Shown one piece after another: positions 34,181 to 43,151 of a stretch of 64,000 bases of DNA. Below the pieces are notes generated by a model. It had not been told where the DNA came from and did no database searches. It saw nothing but the letters and a program-made list of their open reading frames with translations. The DNA comes from UBA4877 sp002399345. Lineage in GTDB: Bacteria; Bacillota; Thermoanaerobacteria; Thermoanaerobacterales; UBA4877. The translations under genes and the position numbers were made by a program. The stretch's first letter is position 1. Each line of letters begins with the position of its first letter. Location: NCBI GenBank assembly GCA_036752905.1, contig DAIORT010000010.1, forward strand, positions 1 to 64,000, given 5' to 3'.

Positions 34181-35875
34181 TTGAAGAATGCGAAAGATCT
34201 TATGGGAACATTAAACAGAATAAATGGAAGAGGATATAAGGCGTATAAAGATATAGAAGGCGCTTATGACATGGGCGGGGTATATCTGTACATAGACCAT
34301 GTTCAAAGTGACCCATTTGCACCTCCATCCAGGGTACGGGCCGCTGTAAAACAGACATTTCCTGGCGAATATATAAACGATAAAGATAGCAGGATAGCTT
34401 TAGGGGATTACCTTACTAGACAATTTAAAAAAAATATACTTAAGCTTCATAGAGGCGGCAGGGGTACGGGAAAGAGCGGGCTCATTGCCATTGACTGCGG
34501 CAGGCAGGAGATACTGGAGAGAACATCCATGCATATAGCCGGTGATGCCGTAGAGGCCAGGTTTGAGGTAGGGATTCCCGCTGCCGGCAGAAGGATCTTA
34601 GGAAAAGAAGCAGAATCTATCTTTTCAGAGACCATTCCTGCCATCGTTAAGGCTTCAATGATTTGTAACAACATAAATCGACAGGAGCTGAAGCACTTTA
34701 TCGAGCTTTATAGGGATCAGCAGTATATGAGGAAGGAGCTTAAAGAAAGACATCTGGTGGCATTTGTGGCCGACGGGGCGGTACTTCCAAGGGAAAGTGG
34801 CATAAGTGAGCAACCGCTTAAAAATGCTGTGCCTTTCTGTTCACCCGATTCTAATAAGGTGACCATGGAACTTCCATACGCAGGCAAGATCACAGGTATG
34901 GGAATAGAGCAGGGTGTCACGCTTATTGTAGGCGGTGGATATCATGGCAAAAGCACGCTTCTCAAGGCTCTTGTAAAGTGTGTGTATAATCATATCCCCG
35001 GTGATGGCAGGGAGTACACCGTGACGGTGGATGATGCCGTGAAGATAAGGTCGGAGGACGGCAGATATGTGGAGAATGTGGATATATCCCCCTTTATAAG
35101 CAATGTGCCTACAGGAGAGGACACCAGGTTCTTTTGCAGCAAAAATGCCAGCGGCAGTACTTCCCAGGCAGCCAATATTATTGAGTCATTGGAGGTTGGG
35201 ACTTCTCTACTACTTATGGATGAGGATACATGTGCAACCAACTTCATGATAAGGGACGCCCGGATGCAGAGACTGGTGTCTTCAGACAAGGAACCGATAA
35301 CGCCTTTTCTGGATAGCGTAAGGGCACTCTATGAATCAAAAGGGGTATCATCCATACTTGTTCTGGGCGGCTCGGGTGATTACTTTGATGTGTGTGACCG
35401 GGTTATAATGATGGACAGTTTCCTGCCCTACGACGTAACCGTAGCGGCCAAAGATATAACAAAGCAGATGCCTTCTATTAGGGTACAGGATAAAAAGCCG
35501 GACTTTACGCATATAAAGGACAGGGTGCCTGTCAAAAAAAGCCTGAATGCAGGTTATAAGGATAAGATACAGTCAAAGGGCAAGGAGAATATAAGATTGG
35601 GGCATGAAAATGTAGAACTTGCTTTTGTTGAGCAGCTCACAGATTCAAGCCAGACTGCCGCTATAGCAGACATCATTAGATATGCCAGGGACAGGTATGA
35701 CGATGACAGCAGGACACTTGCGGATATCATTTCACTCGTGCTTGCCGATGTCGACAGGCGTGGCCTTGAGTGTATTTCGCCTTTTAAGGGACATCCCGGG
35801 GACCTGGCCAGGCCGAGAAAGTATGAGATAGCCGCTGCTTTTAACAGATACAGAGGATTTAAGACGGTCAGGTAG
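34181..35875 (+). CDS. Predicted ABC-class ATPase (COG3044 type)
   Basis: A 564-residue P-loop protein of the stand-alone 'ABC class' ATPase family. It has no membrane segments. Walker A is GGGYHGKST at 251-259, with LLLMDEDTCATNFM serving as Walker B and its signature region in the following domain; VLGGSGDYFDVCDRVIMMD follows. A second Gly-rich GGRGTGKSG lies at 92-100 and appears conserved in the family. The cellular job of these proteins is unknown; RNA binding has been proposed for eukaryotic relatives. It starts with TTG 34181, 8 nt after GAGGTG. It lies 11 bp before queG, so they are probably co-transcribed. Confidence 0.82.
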   Translation: MKNAKDLMGTLNRINGRGYKAYKDIEGAYDMGGVYLYIDHVQSDPFAPPSRVRAAVKQTFPGEYINDKDSRIALGDYLTRQFKKNILKLHRGGRGTGKSGLIAIDCGRQEILERTSMHIAGDAVEARFEVGIPAAGRRILGKEAESIFSETIPAIVKASMICNNINRQELKHFIELYRDQQYMRKELKERHLVAFVADGAVLPRESGISEQPLKNAVPFCSPDSNKVTMELPYAGKITGMGIEQGVTLIVGGGYHGKSTLLKALVKCVYNHIPGDGREYTVTVDDAVKIRSEDGRYVENVDISPFISNVPTGEDTRFFCSKNASGSTSQAANIIESLEVGTSLLLMDEDTCATNFMIRDARMQRLVSSDKEPITPFLDSVRALYESKGVSSILVLGGSGDYFDVCDRVIMMDSFLPYDVTVAAKDITKQMPSIRVQDKKPDFTHIKDRVPVKKSLNAGYKDKIQSKGKENIRLGHENVELAFVEQLTDSSQTAAIADIIRYARDRYDDDSRTLADIISLVLADVDRRGLECISPFKGHPGDLARPRKYEIAAAFNRYRGFKTVR

Positions 35876-35886
35876 CCGTGATATAA

Positions 35887-36990
35887 ATGAAAGAAAAAAT
35901 AAGGCTGTATGCGCAGTCCATAGGTTTTGATATCGTAGGTTTTACAGATGCCGACCCATTAAATGTGACAAATGTGTTAAAGGATAGGGAGCGCAAGGGC
36001 TATCTCTCCGGGCTAGAGAAGGGCAATACAGCAGAGAGGACCAATCCTTCGGAGTTGCTGCCGGGGGCGCGGTCTATAATCTCTGTTGGACTCTATTACG
36101 GAGGCAGAAGACAAAGAAAAACTGGAAATGGGAAAATAACAATGGCAGCAAAAGGCAGGGATTATCATGTGGTCATCACAGAAATGCTAAACAGGCTAGC
36201 GGATTTTTTAAAAGATAACTGGGGCGCGAGTTCGACTGTAATGACCGACAATAATCAGATGGTGGAGCGGGAGATTGCAAGAAAGGCGGGAGTGGGTTTC
36301 TATGGAAAAAACTGTTCTATAATAAATCCTGACATGGGCTCTTTTATTTTTCTTGGTGAACTAATAACAGATCTTTATATAGAGCCCGATTCGCCGCTGG
36401 ACCTTAGCTGCGGGTATTGTGACAGATGCCTTAAGGCCTGCCCTGCAGCGGCCATTACCCGTCCCTATGAGATAAATGCCCAGAGCTGCCTTTCCTATAT
36501 AACCGTAAAAAAAGGATTTTTACCGGAAGAAGTTAAAGACAGGTTACAAAACAGGATTTACGGTTGTGATACATGCCAAGAGGCTTGTCCTTACAATAAA
36601 GGAAGGTTTAAAAATAATCCCGCCTTAGATATGTATATGCCTTTTGATCCGGAGGATATCGGATTTATTCTCAGTATGAACAACAAGCAGTTTAAAGAAA
36701 GCTTTTGTAAGACGTCGGCCGGATGGAGAGGAAAGACGGTTATCCAAAGAAACGCTTTGATTGCAGCCGGCAATATGCATCTTAAAGGCCAGGCCGGCGC
36801 CGTAGCGGCTCTGCTTACAGACTGCCGCCCGGTTATACGGGCCGAAGCCGCACGGGCACTTTCCAAGATACTGGGTGCAAAATCACTCAGCCAGCTCACT
36901 GAAGCATATAGGTCGGAAGAGGATGAGCAGGCAAAAGCTGAGATAGCAAGGTATATAGAGGTAATAGAAGTAAATCATCATATACTGTAG
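35887..36990 (+). CDS. queG: Epoxyqueuosine reductase
   Basis: A 367-residue QueG, the cobalamin and iron-sulfur enzyme that reduces epoxyqueuosine to queuosine in tRNA. Two 4Fe-4S clusters are visible as CGYCDRCLKACP and CDTCQEACP (about residues 178-240). The active-site region is GFYGKNCSIINPDMGSF, and the C-terminus has HEAT-like repeats (AGAVAALLTDCRPVIRAEAA). It contains GGCCAGGCC at 36787. The ribosome site is weak. Other queuosine genes are not in the window. Confidence 0.9.
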   Translation: MKEKIRLYAQSIGFDIVGFTDADPLNVTNVLKDRERKGYLSGLEKGNTAERTNPSELLPGARSIISVGLYYGGRRQRKTGNGKITMAAKGRDYHVVITEMLNRLADFLKDNWGASSTVMTDNNQMVEREIARKAGVGFYGKNCSIINPDMGSFIFLGELITDLYIEPDSPLDLSCGYCDRCLKACPAAAITRPYEINAQSCLSYITVKKGFLPEEVKDRLQNRIYGCDTCQEACPYNKGRFKNNPALDMYMPFDPEDIGFILSMNNKQFKESFCKTSAGWRGKTVIQRNALIAAGNMHLKGQAGAVAALLTDCRPVIRAEAARALSKILGAKSLSQLTEAYRSEEDEQAKAEIARYIEVIEVNHHIL

Positions 36991-37018
36991 AAGAAAGATA
37001 TTTTAAAGGAGGGATAGC

Positions 37019-38200
37019 ATGACCCTTATAAAACCGGACGATATATGGCTACTCATAGCATTTCTAGTGGGATGGGCGGCTATAAGCATTTATTTAGAAC
37101 AGCATTATCAATGGGCCTCCAAGGTTACGGGATCCATTATCGCCCTTGTAGGCGCAATGGTGCTTTCCAATCTCAAGGTTATACCCACGCAGAGCCCGGT
37201 GTGGGACGGAGTATGGAACTACGTTGTTCCTGTGGCGGTTCCCCTGCTGCTTTTTAAGGCGGACCTAAAGAGCATATGGTCTAAGAGCGGAAGGACATTT
37301 CTTATCTTTAACATAAGCGCAGTTGGGACTGTGCTGGGAGCATTTCTGGCATTTTTCCTGGTGGGGAAATGGGTACCGGAAGCAGCTAAGGTAGCAGGGA
37401 TGATGACAGGCAGTTACATAGGGGGCGGGATTAATTTTGCAGCTATGTCCGCTGCTTTTAAGACATCCGGAAAGGTTGTAAGCGCCGCTGTTGTTGCGGA
37501 TAATTTAAATATGGCAATATATTTCTTTATTCTTCTTGCCATACCCAATATGGTCTTTTTCAAGAAAAACTATAAGCATCCCTATGAAGACAAGGTAAAA
37601 GCAGAAAAGTCGGAAGGGAAAACAAACGCGGCAAGCTATTGGAGTTCCAAGGAAATGTCCCTGCAGGATATTGCTTTGGCTTTAGGATGTGCCGTGACAA
37701 TCGCCGCGGTGTCTACAAAGATTGCGGCATGGATAGCGGCATCATCTGCACCGTGGATTATAAGGATTATATTTGGGCAGCAGTACCTGATAATAACGAC
37801 TCTGACAGTAATACTGGTATCACTGTTCCCTAACTTTTTTACCAATATAAAGGGGACCGATGAAATAGGTACTTTCTTTATATATCTGTTTTTTGTGGTT
37901 ATAGGAGTGCCGGCTTCTATTGGGCTTATTATTACGAAGGCACCTGTACTTCTAGTATTCTGTGCTATAATGGTCATAGTTAACATGGCTGTATCACTTA
38001 TATTCGGCAAGTTGTTTCATTTTAATCTGGAAGAGATCCTGGTTGCCTCCAATGCCAATATAGGCGGGCCGACCACAGCGGCGGCAATGGCTATCTCCAA
38101 GGGATGGAACGACTTGGTGCTGCCGGCTGTTCTTGTGGGTGTTTGGGGTTATGTTATAGGAAACTATCTGGGCATTTTTATAGGTAATATATTAATGTAA
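37019..38200 (+). CDS. DUF819-family membrane protein
   Basis: A 393-residue membrane protein with about ten to eleven segments, of the DUF819 (YjcL-like) family. Typical runs are VVPVAVPLLLFKADLKSIW, MTGSYIGGGINFAAMSAAF (about residue 125), and ASNANIGGPTTAAAMAISKGW near the end. The two Gly-rich repeats with related sequence suggest an inverted-repeat transporter fold. No substrate is established. AAAGGAGGG precedes the ATG, 29 bp after queG, so it may share that transcript. Confidence 0.82.
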   Translation: MTLIKPDDIWLLIAFLVGWAAISIYLEQHYQWASKVTGSIIALVGAMVLSNLKVIPTQSPVWDGVWNYVVPVAVPLLLFKADLKSIWSKSGRTFLIFNISAVGTVLGAFLAFFLVGKWVPEAAKVAGMMTGSYIGGGINFAAMSAAFKTSGKVVSAAVVADNLNMAIYFFILLAIPNMVFFKKNYKHPYEDKVKAEKSEGKTNAASYWSSKEMSLQDIALALGCAVTIAAVSTKIAAWIAASSAPWIIRIIFGQQYLIITTLTVILVSLFPNFFTNIKGTDEIGTFFIYLFFVVIGVPASIGLIITKAPVLLVFCAIMVIVNMAVSLIFGKLFHFNLEEILVASNANIGGPTTAAAMAISKGWNDLVLPAVLVGVWGYVIGNYLGIFIGNILM

Positions 38201-38315
38201 AAAATACATTAAGACTGTTTTGCATTTACATTAAAATTTAGCCAGTTATCAATTTGGATTTTAATATTGATTGTTATATAATAATATAATACGGATGCTG
38301 AAGGGGGCTTAAACT

Positions 38316-38723
38316 TTGTATAATAAGGCGGACACTATAAGAAGATTTTTTGCATATGCCATAGATGCGATCATTTCCAATCTCTGCAGTATGATACCGG
38401 TGTTGGGCGGCATCATAGGCTTTTTATACATGCTCTTGAGAGATGGTTTGATGGACGGAAAGAGTATAGGTAAAAAACTCTTAGGTTTAAAAACAATGAC
38501 CGGTTTTGGTCCCGCTTCATATGCTGATTCCGCAAAGCGAAATATAATATTTGCCATTCCCAACCTCTTAATGATAATACCTTTTGTGGGGCATGCATTG
38601 GGTATAATCTTAGAATTAGTCGTATGGGTTGCCGAGATATACCGCATAATGACGGATCCATATGGCAGGAGGTATGGAGATGAATGGGCAGGTACCCAGG
38701 TTGTTGATGATGAGGATGTGTAA
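38316..38723 (+). CDS. RDD-family membrane protein
   Basis: A 135-residue membrane protein of the RDD family. The family Arg-Asp-Asp pattern appears as RRFFAYAIDAIISN, and the later RDGLMDGKSIGKKLLGLK is the conserved loop between membrane segments. Function is unknown; some relatives are ion exchangers. It starts with TTG 38316, 8 nt after AGGGGG. A thioesterase gene follows 45 bp later. Confidence 0.8.
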   Translation: MYNKADTIRRFFAYAIDAIISNLCSMIPVLGGIIGFLYMLLRDGLMDGKSIGKKLLGLKTMTGFGPASYADSAKRNIIFAIPNLLMIIPFVGHALGIILELVVWVAEIYRIMTDPYGRRYGDEWAGTQVVDDEDV

Positions 38724-38768
38724 GATAGGTTATTTCAACATTGCCGAGATAGTGATGGGAGGAAAATC

Positions 38769-39215
38769 ATGGGAATAAGACCGATAAATAAGGGAATTGA
38801 TGAAAAGCTGTTCAATGACATCATTGCGATTAATAAGACGACACCATATCATAGATTGCTAGGTTTAAATGTATCAATGCTTGATAAGGGAGTGGCCGAG
38901 CTAAAGATAGTAGTAAAGAAGGAATATTTAAACCCTGCTGGAAATGCCCACGGCGGAATGCTCTTTTCAGTGTTTGACAGTGTCCTGGGTGCATCCATAA
39001 GGACGTTGGGCAACTACGATATAACTTCTTTGAGTGCAAACATGAGCTTCATTGCACCGGCTAAGCCGGGCGATACTCTTACTTTTACTGGTAAAGCCGT
39101 CCATATCGGGAGGAGCACGGCGGTAGCAGAAGGCCGGGTATATAATCAGGATGACAAGCTGATAGCCACGTGCAGTGAGACGTTCTTTAACTTCGGAAAA
39201 TTGGATAATAAGTAA
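38769..39215 (+). CDS. PaaI-type hotdog-fold thioesterase
   Basis: A 148-residue acyl-CoA thioesterase of the PaaI/hotdog family. NPAGNAHGGMLFSVFDSVLG (about residues 57-76) is the active-site loop and central helix, with the catalytic acid in FDS; LSANMSFIAPAKPGD forms the following strand. The acyl substrate is unknown. AGGAAAA precedes the ATG. A terminator closes the unit before the ribose operon. Confidence 0.85.
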   Translation: MGIRPINKGIDEKLFNDIIAINKTTPYHRLLGLNVSMLDKGVAELKIVVKKEYLNPAGNAHGGMLFSVFDSVLGASIRTLGNYDITSLSANMSFIAPAKPGDTLTFTGKAVHIGRSTAVAEGRVYNQDDKLIATCSETFFNFGKLDNK

Positions 39216-39230
39216 TCTATTGGACAGGTA

Positions 39231-39258
39231 AACCGCTATGTTTATATAGCGGTTTTAT
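39231..39258 (+). terminator. Terminator after the thioesterase gene
   Basis: Perfect arms AACCGCTAT (39231-39239) and ATAGCGGTT (39246-39254) are followed by TTATT, just before the ribose operon promoter. Confidence 0.8.
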
Positions 39259-39270
39259 TAATTCTTGAGC

Positions 39271-39299
39271 TTGACACAGGAGACGGCGGGTTGTATTAT
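39271..39299 (+). promoter_or_regulatory. Sigma-A promoter of the ribose operon
   Basis: TTGACA (39271-39276), a 17-bp spacer and TATTAT (39294-39299) make a near-consensus promoter. The expected start of transcription near 39306 falls inside the LacI-type operators. Confidence 0.85.
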
Positions 39300-39302
39300 A
39301 CA

Positions 39303-39341
39303 GTTAAACGTTTTCGTTTAACGTTTTGCTAAAACGTTAAA
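39303..39341 (+). promoter_or_regulatory. Two overlapping LacI-type operators for rbsR
   Basis: Operator 1 has arms GTTAAACG (39303-39310) and CGTTTAAC (39315-39322) around TTTT. Operator 2 has arms TTTAACGTTTT (39317-39327) and AAAACGTTAAA (39331-39341) around GCT. Both are perfect palindromes sharing 6 bp and sit on the transcription start, so binding by RbsR should block the promoter. Confidence 0.8.
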
Positions 39342-39358
39342 CCTTGAGGAGAAATGCA

Positions 39359-40366
39359 ATGACAACTATAAAAGATGTGGCTAAGGCGGCAAACGTATCC
39401 ATAACGACGGTATCACGGGTTATTAATCATAAGAGTGAAGGAGTAAGCGATGAGACCAGGGATAGGATAATCAAGGTAATGAAAGACCTCAAGTATCAGC
39501 CGAACAGGATTGCCAGGGGGCTGGTGACTAAGAAGACCAATACCCTGGGACTCATACTGCCGGACATAGCAAACCCTTTTTTCCCCGAGATAGCCAGGGG
39601 AGTTGAAGACACGGCCAATATATATGGCTATAATGTTATACTCTGCAATACCGACGACCGTGCCGACAAGGAGGAGCTTTACATAAATGTATTAAAGGAA
39701 AAGTGTGTGGACGGTATAATATTCACCAGCAGTGCAGGCCCGGCAGCCGGACATATACAAAAGCTTGCAGATTTTGATATGCCCTTTGTCCTCCTGGACA
39801 GGTATATTGACACCGGAAAGCTTCCGGGCGTATACAGTGACGGTTTTGGCGGTATGTATCAGATGACAGACTATCTGTTTAAGATGGGTCATAGGGATAT
39901 TGCGTATATAGGCGGGCCGGAAGGTCGGAGTGCAAAGAAGAGATACGACGGTTTTGAGCAGGCCGCCCGCGCTTACGGTTTGATTTTAAAAAAGAAGCTT
40001 ATCGAGGAAGGCAACTACAAGATATCCGGCGGCAGGGAGGCAATGTCAAGGCTGCTGAAAAGGGGAGGGGGATTTACTGCTGTGCTCTGTGCCAATGACC
40101 TTACTGCAGTTGGTGCCATGGAGACATTAAAGAAAAAGGGTTATCGCATACCGGAAGATATATCTGTAGCCGGGTTTGATGACATTCAGCTGGCGGGCTA
40201 TGTGGAGCCCAAACTTACCACGGTGGCGCAGCCCTGTTATGAGATGGGGGAGCTCTCTACCAGGATGCTTATCAAGCTTATTGAAGGCCTGGCCCTGGAG
40301 AAACAAGAAATTATACTCAAGCCCGAGTTGATCATAAGGAATTCAGTAAAGAGGGTGGCGAAATGA
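39359..40366 (+). CDS. rbsR: Ribose operon repressor, LacI family
   Basis: A 335-residue LacI-family repressor. MTTIKDVAKAANVSITTVSR is the helix-turn-helix, and the sensor domain carries IANPFFPEIARGVEDTA, LCANDLTAVGAMETLK and AGFDDIQLAGYVEPKLTTV. ATG 39359 lies 7 nt after AGGAG. It heads the ribose operon and overlaps rbsK by 4 bp, so it controls its own synthesis through the paired operators just upstream. It contains GGCCTGGCC at 40286. Confidence 0.92.
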   Translation: MTTIKDVAKAANVSITTVSRVINHKSEGVSDETRDRIIKVMKDLKYQPNRIARGLVTKKTNTLGLILPDIANPFFPEIARGVEDTANIYGYNVILCNTDDRADKEELYINVLKEKCVDGIIFTSSAGPAAGHIQKLADFDMPFVLLDRYIDTGKLPGVYSDGFGGMYQMTDYLFKMGHRDIAYIGGPEGRSAKKRYDGFEQAARAYGLILKKKLIEEGNYKISGGREAMSRLLKRGGGFTAVLCANDLTAVGAMETLKKKGYRIPEDISVAGFDDIQLAGYVEPKLTTVAQPCYEMGELSTRMLIKLIEGLALEKQEIILKPELIIRNSVKRVAK

Positions 40367-41262
40367 AGGCAGTTGTAATAGGCAGCATAAATATGGATTT
40401 TAACTCGACGGTTGATCATCTGCCGGTTAAAGGAGAGACCATAACCGCCGGCCGTTTTAAGGAAAGCCCCGGAGGCAAGGGGGCAAATCAGGCGGTGGCG
40501 CTGTCGCGACTAGGTGGTGATGTGACGATGATAGGTGTGGTGGGCGGCGACGGCACAGGTAAATCTCTGATAGAGGTTTTGAAGGATGCAGGAATACCGG
40601 ATGGAGGAATAAAGGTGGCGGACACGGCTACAGGAAGCGCCTTTATAACTGTAGACAAGCAGGGCAGTAATACCATAGTTGTATATCCCGGAGCAAACTA
40701 TCAGCTGGATATGGACTGGGTGGAGGGTTTTAAAGATGAGATAGCAGTGGCGGACTATGTGGTGGCGCAGATGGAGGTTCCTACACAAACGGTGGAGGAG
40801 AGTATTAAGCTGGCGCACGAACTGGGTACCAGGGTTATACTCAATCCGGCACCTGCCCGGCCGATAGCAGAGGGCATTTATCCCATGACGGACGTTATAG
40901 CGCCCAACGAGACGGAGCTTAAGATTCTTACGGGCACGGAGGATATAAGGAAGGGAGCCGGATTGCTGATTGCCAAGGGGGTAAAATCAGTGGTGGTGAC
41001 ATTGGGAAGCCAAGGCTGCTACTATACGGACGGAAAAGAAGAGATAACAGCCAAAGGTTTTAAGGTGGACGCTGTGGATTCTACCGCGGCGGGTGATGCC
41101 TTTATAGCCGGCCTGGCCTTTAAGCTGGGTATATGCGGTGTCCGGGAGGCCCTTGAGTTTGCCAATGCTGTTGGAGCTGTCACAGTGACAAAGCCGGGTG
41201 CGCAGGACTCCATTCCAACATATAAAGAAGTTCAGGAATTTTTAAGGAGGCGGAAGAAATGA
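40363..41262 (+). CDS. rbsK: Ribokinase
   Basis: A 299-residue PfkB-family kinase that phosphorylates ribose to ribose 5-phosphate. SINMDFNSTVDHLPVKGET and GGKGANQAVALSRLGG form the sugar site, APNETELKIL is mid-chain, and DSTAAGDAFIAGLAF is the anion hole with the catalytic Asp. It overlaps both neighbours by 4 bp (ATGA), showing tight coupling. It contains GGCCTGGCC at 41110. Confidence 0.95.
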   Translation: MKAVVIGSINMDFNSTVDHLPVKGETITAGRFKESPGGKGANQAVALSRLGGDVTMIGVVGGDGTGKSLIEVLKDAGIPDGGIKVADTATGSAFITVDKQGSNTIVVYPGANYQLDMDWVEGFKDEIAVADYVVAQMEVPTQTVEESIKLAHELGTRVILNPAPARPIAEGIYPMTDVIAPNETELKILTGTEDIRKGAGLLIAKGVKSVVVTLGSQGCYYTDGKEEITAKGFKVDAVDSTAAGDAFIAGLAFKLGICGVREALEFANAVGAVTVTKPGAQDSIPTYKEVQEFLRRRKK

Positions 41263-41654
41263 AAAAGACGGCGCTAATAAATTATAGATTATCCGGGGTT
41301 ATTGCCGGGATGGGTCACACCGACACGATAGCTGTTGCAGACAGCGGCCTGCCGATACCTAGAGGGACGGAAAGGATAGACCTGGCCCTAACACGCGGCA
41401 TACCGGGTTTTATAGATACGCTAAAGGTGATATTTACAGAGCTGGATGTTGAGGAAGCCGTCATAGCGTCGGAGATGAATGAAAAGAGCCCCGGTGTTTA
41501 TAAAGAGGTAGTAAAGCTATTGGGTGATATACCGATAAAAGAGGTAAAGCATGAGCAGCTCAAGGATATGACTAAAGATTGTAAGGCAGTGGTGAGGACA
41601 GGCGAATATACATCATACTGTAACATTATATTGCGTTCGGGGGTGGTGTTTTAA
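41259..41654 (+). CDS. rbsD: D-ribose pyranase
   Basis: A 131-residue RbsD, which interconverts the pyranose and furanose forms of ribose so that ribokinase can act. GMGHTDTIAVADSGLPIP near residue 18 holds the active histidine, and RTGEYTSYCNIILRSGVVF is the conserved end. AGGAGGCGG lies within the end of rbsK. The rbsA start follows its stop directly. Confidence 0.95.
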   Translation: MKKTALINYRLSGVIAGMGHTDTIAVADSGLPIPRGTERIDLALTRGIPGFIDTLKVIFTELDVEEAVIASEMNEKSPGVYKEVVKLLGDIPIKEVKHEQLKDMTKDCKAVVRTGEYTSYCNIILRSGVVF

Positions 41655-43148
41655 ATGCCGCTTCTTGAGATGAAGGGTATCAGTAAGGAGTTTCCCGGAG
41701 TCAAGGCCCTGGAAAACGTTGATCTTACGTTGGATAAGGGGGAGGTATTGGCACTACTGGGTGAAAACGGTGCAGGTAAATCTACCCTCATGAAGATTTT
41801 AAGTGGGATTTACGGCTTAGATGCAGGAGAGATACTGGTAGATGGGCAGAAGGCAGATATAAATAATGTAAGTGATGCTACCGATCTTGGCATCAGTATC
41901 ATACATCAGGAGCTCAATCTCATACCTGATCTTTGTGTATATGAGAACATATTTCTCGGAAGAGAAATCGTTAATCCCGTCACAAACCGTATCAACAAAT
42001 CCGCACTCAAAGAGGAGAGCAAAAAGCTGCTCAAAGGGCTGGGAATGGATATCAATGTAAATGAGACAGTAAGAAACTTAAGCGTTGCCGAGCAGCAGAT
42101 GGTTGAAATAGCCAAAGTGATCTCCATGGACTGCCAGATAATCATAATGGATGAACCAACGGATGCTTTGATGACAAATGAGGTGGACAGGCTGTTTGAG
42201 GTCATTAGGAATTTAAAAAGCGAGGACAAAGGAGTAATATTCATCAGTCATAAAATAGATGAGATAATGGAGATAGCGGACAGGGTAGAAGTGCTGCGGG
42301 ATGGAGAGCTTATAGGCAGCAAAAAGACCGCTGAGACTGATGCCGATGATCTTATAAGCATGATGGTGGGAAGAGAGCTTAAGGAGAAATTCCCCAAGCT
42401 TAAGATGAAGCCGGGCAACATTGTCATGGAGGTCAAGGGGCTTAATGTACCCGGCATGCTCAAGGATATAAGTTTTAATTTGCGGCGGAGCGAGGTACTG
42501 GGGATTTCCGGATTGGTAGGAGCCGGTCGGACGGAGTTAGGTAAGACGCTTTTCGGTGTATACGGGCATACAGGTGAGGTTTTGATAGACGGCAGCCCGG
42601 TAAATGTTAAATCGCCGGGAGATGCCATAAAAGCGGGGATTGTTTACCTCACCGAGGACAGAAAAGAAGAAGGGCTTTTTTCGGATAAGAGTGTTGCCTA
42701 CAACATGACATTGGCAAAACTCAAAGATTTTACCGGATGGATGGACAGGGTCAATAAGGATGAGGAAGAAGCCGAGGTAAAGGATTATGTCACAAAAATC
42801 AGGGTTAAAACACCCTCCATATCCCAGACGGTGGAGAACTTAAGCGGTGGCAATCAACAGAAGGTTCTGCTGGCCAAATGGCTTATGACCAATCCCAAGG
42901 TAATGATTTTAGACGAACCCACCCGCGGCATTGATGTGGGGGCTAAGGTGGAGATATACAATCTTATAAACCGTCTTAAAAAAGATGGTATAGCCGTCAT
43001 CATGATTTCATCGGAACTGCCGGAGATATTAGGGATTAGCGACAGGATTATAGTTATGCATAGCGGCCGTATCACAGGTGAGCTGGAAGATAAGGATGCC
43101 ACACAAGAAAAAATCATGCATTATGCTGTTAACATACAGGGGGTGTGA
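41655..43148 (+). CDS. rbsA: Ribose ABC transporter ATP-binding protein (two nucleotide-binding domains)
   Basis: A 497-residue double ABC ATPase. The first domain has Walker A GENGAGKST and Walker B QIIIMDEPTDAL. The second has the degenerate GLVGAGRTEL seen in monosaccharide importers, with the signature NLSGGNQQKVLLAKW and VMILDEPTRGIDVG. The first domain's signature reads LSVAEQQM, as in sugar importers of this class; the Asp in EPTDAL, where Ala is usual, is a small oddity. It pairs with RbsC and RbsB encoded next. Confidence 0.95.
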   Translation: MPLLEMKGISKEFPGVKALENVDLTLDKGEVLALLGENGAGKSTLMKILSGIYGLDAGEILVDGQKADINNVSDATDLGISIIHQELNLIPDLCVYENIFLGREIVNPVTNRINKSALKEESKKLLKGLGMDINVNETVRNLSVAEQQMVEIAKVISMDCQIIIMDEPTDALMTNEVDRLFEVIRNLKSEDKGVIFISHKIDEIMEIADRVEVLRDGELIGSKKTAETDADDLISMMVGRELKEKFPKLKMKPGNIVMEVKGLNVPGMLKDISFNLRRSEVLGISGLVGAGRTELGKTLFGVYGHTGEVLIDGSPVNVKSPGDAIKAGIVYLTEDRKEEGLFSDKSVAYNMTLAKLKDFTGWMDRVNKDEEEAEVKDYVTKIRVKTPSISQTVENLSGGNQQKVLLAKWLMTNPKVMILDEPTRGIDVGAKVEIYNLINRLKKDGIAVIMISSELPEILGISDRIIVMHSGRITGELEDKDATQEKIMHYAVNIQGV

Positions 43149-43151
43149 GCT

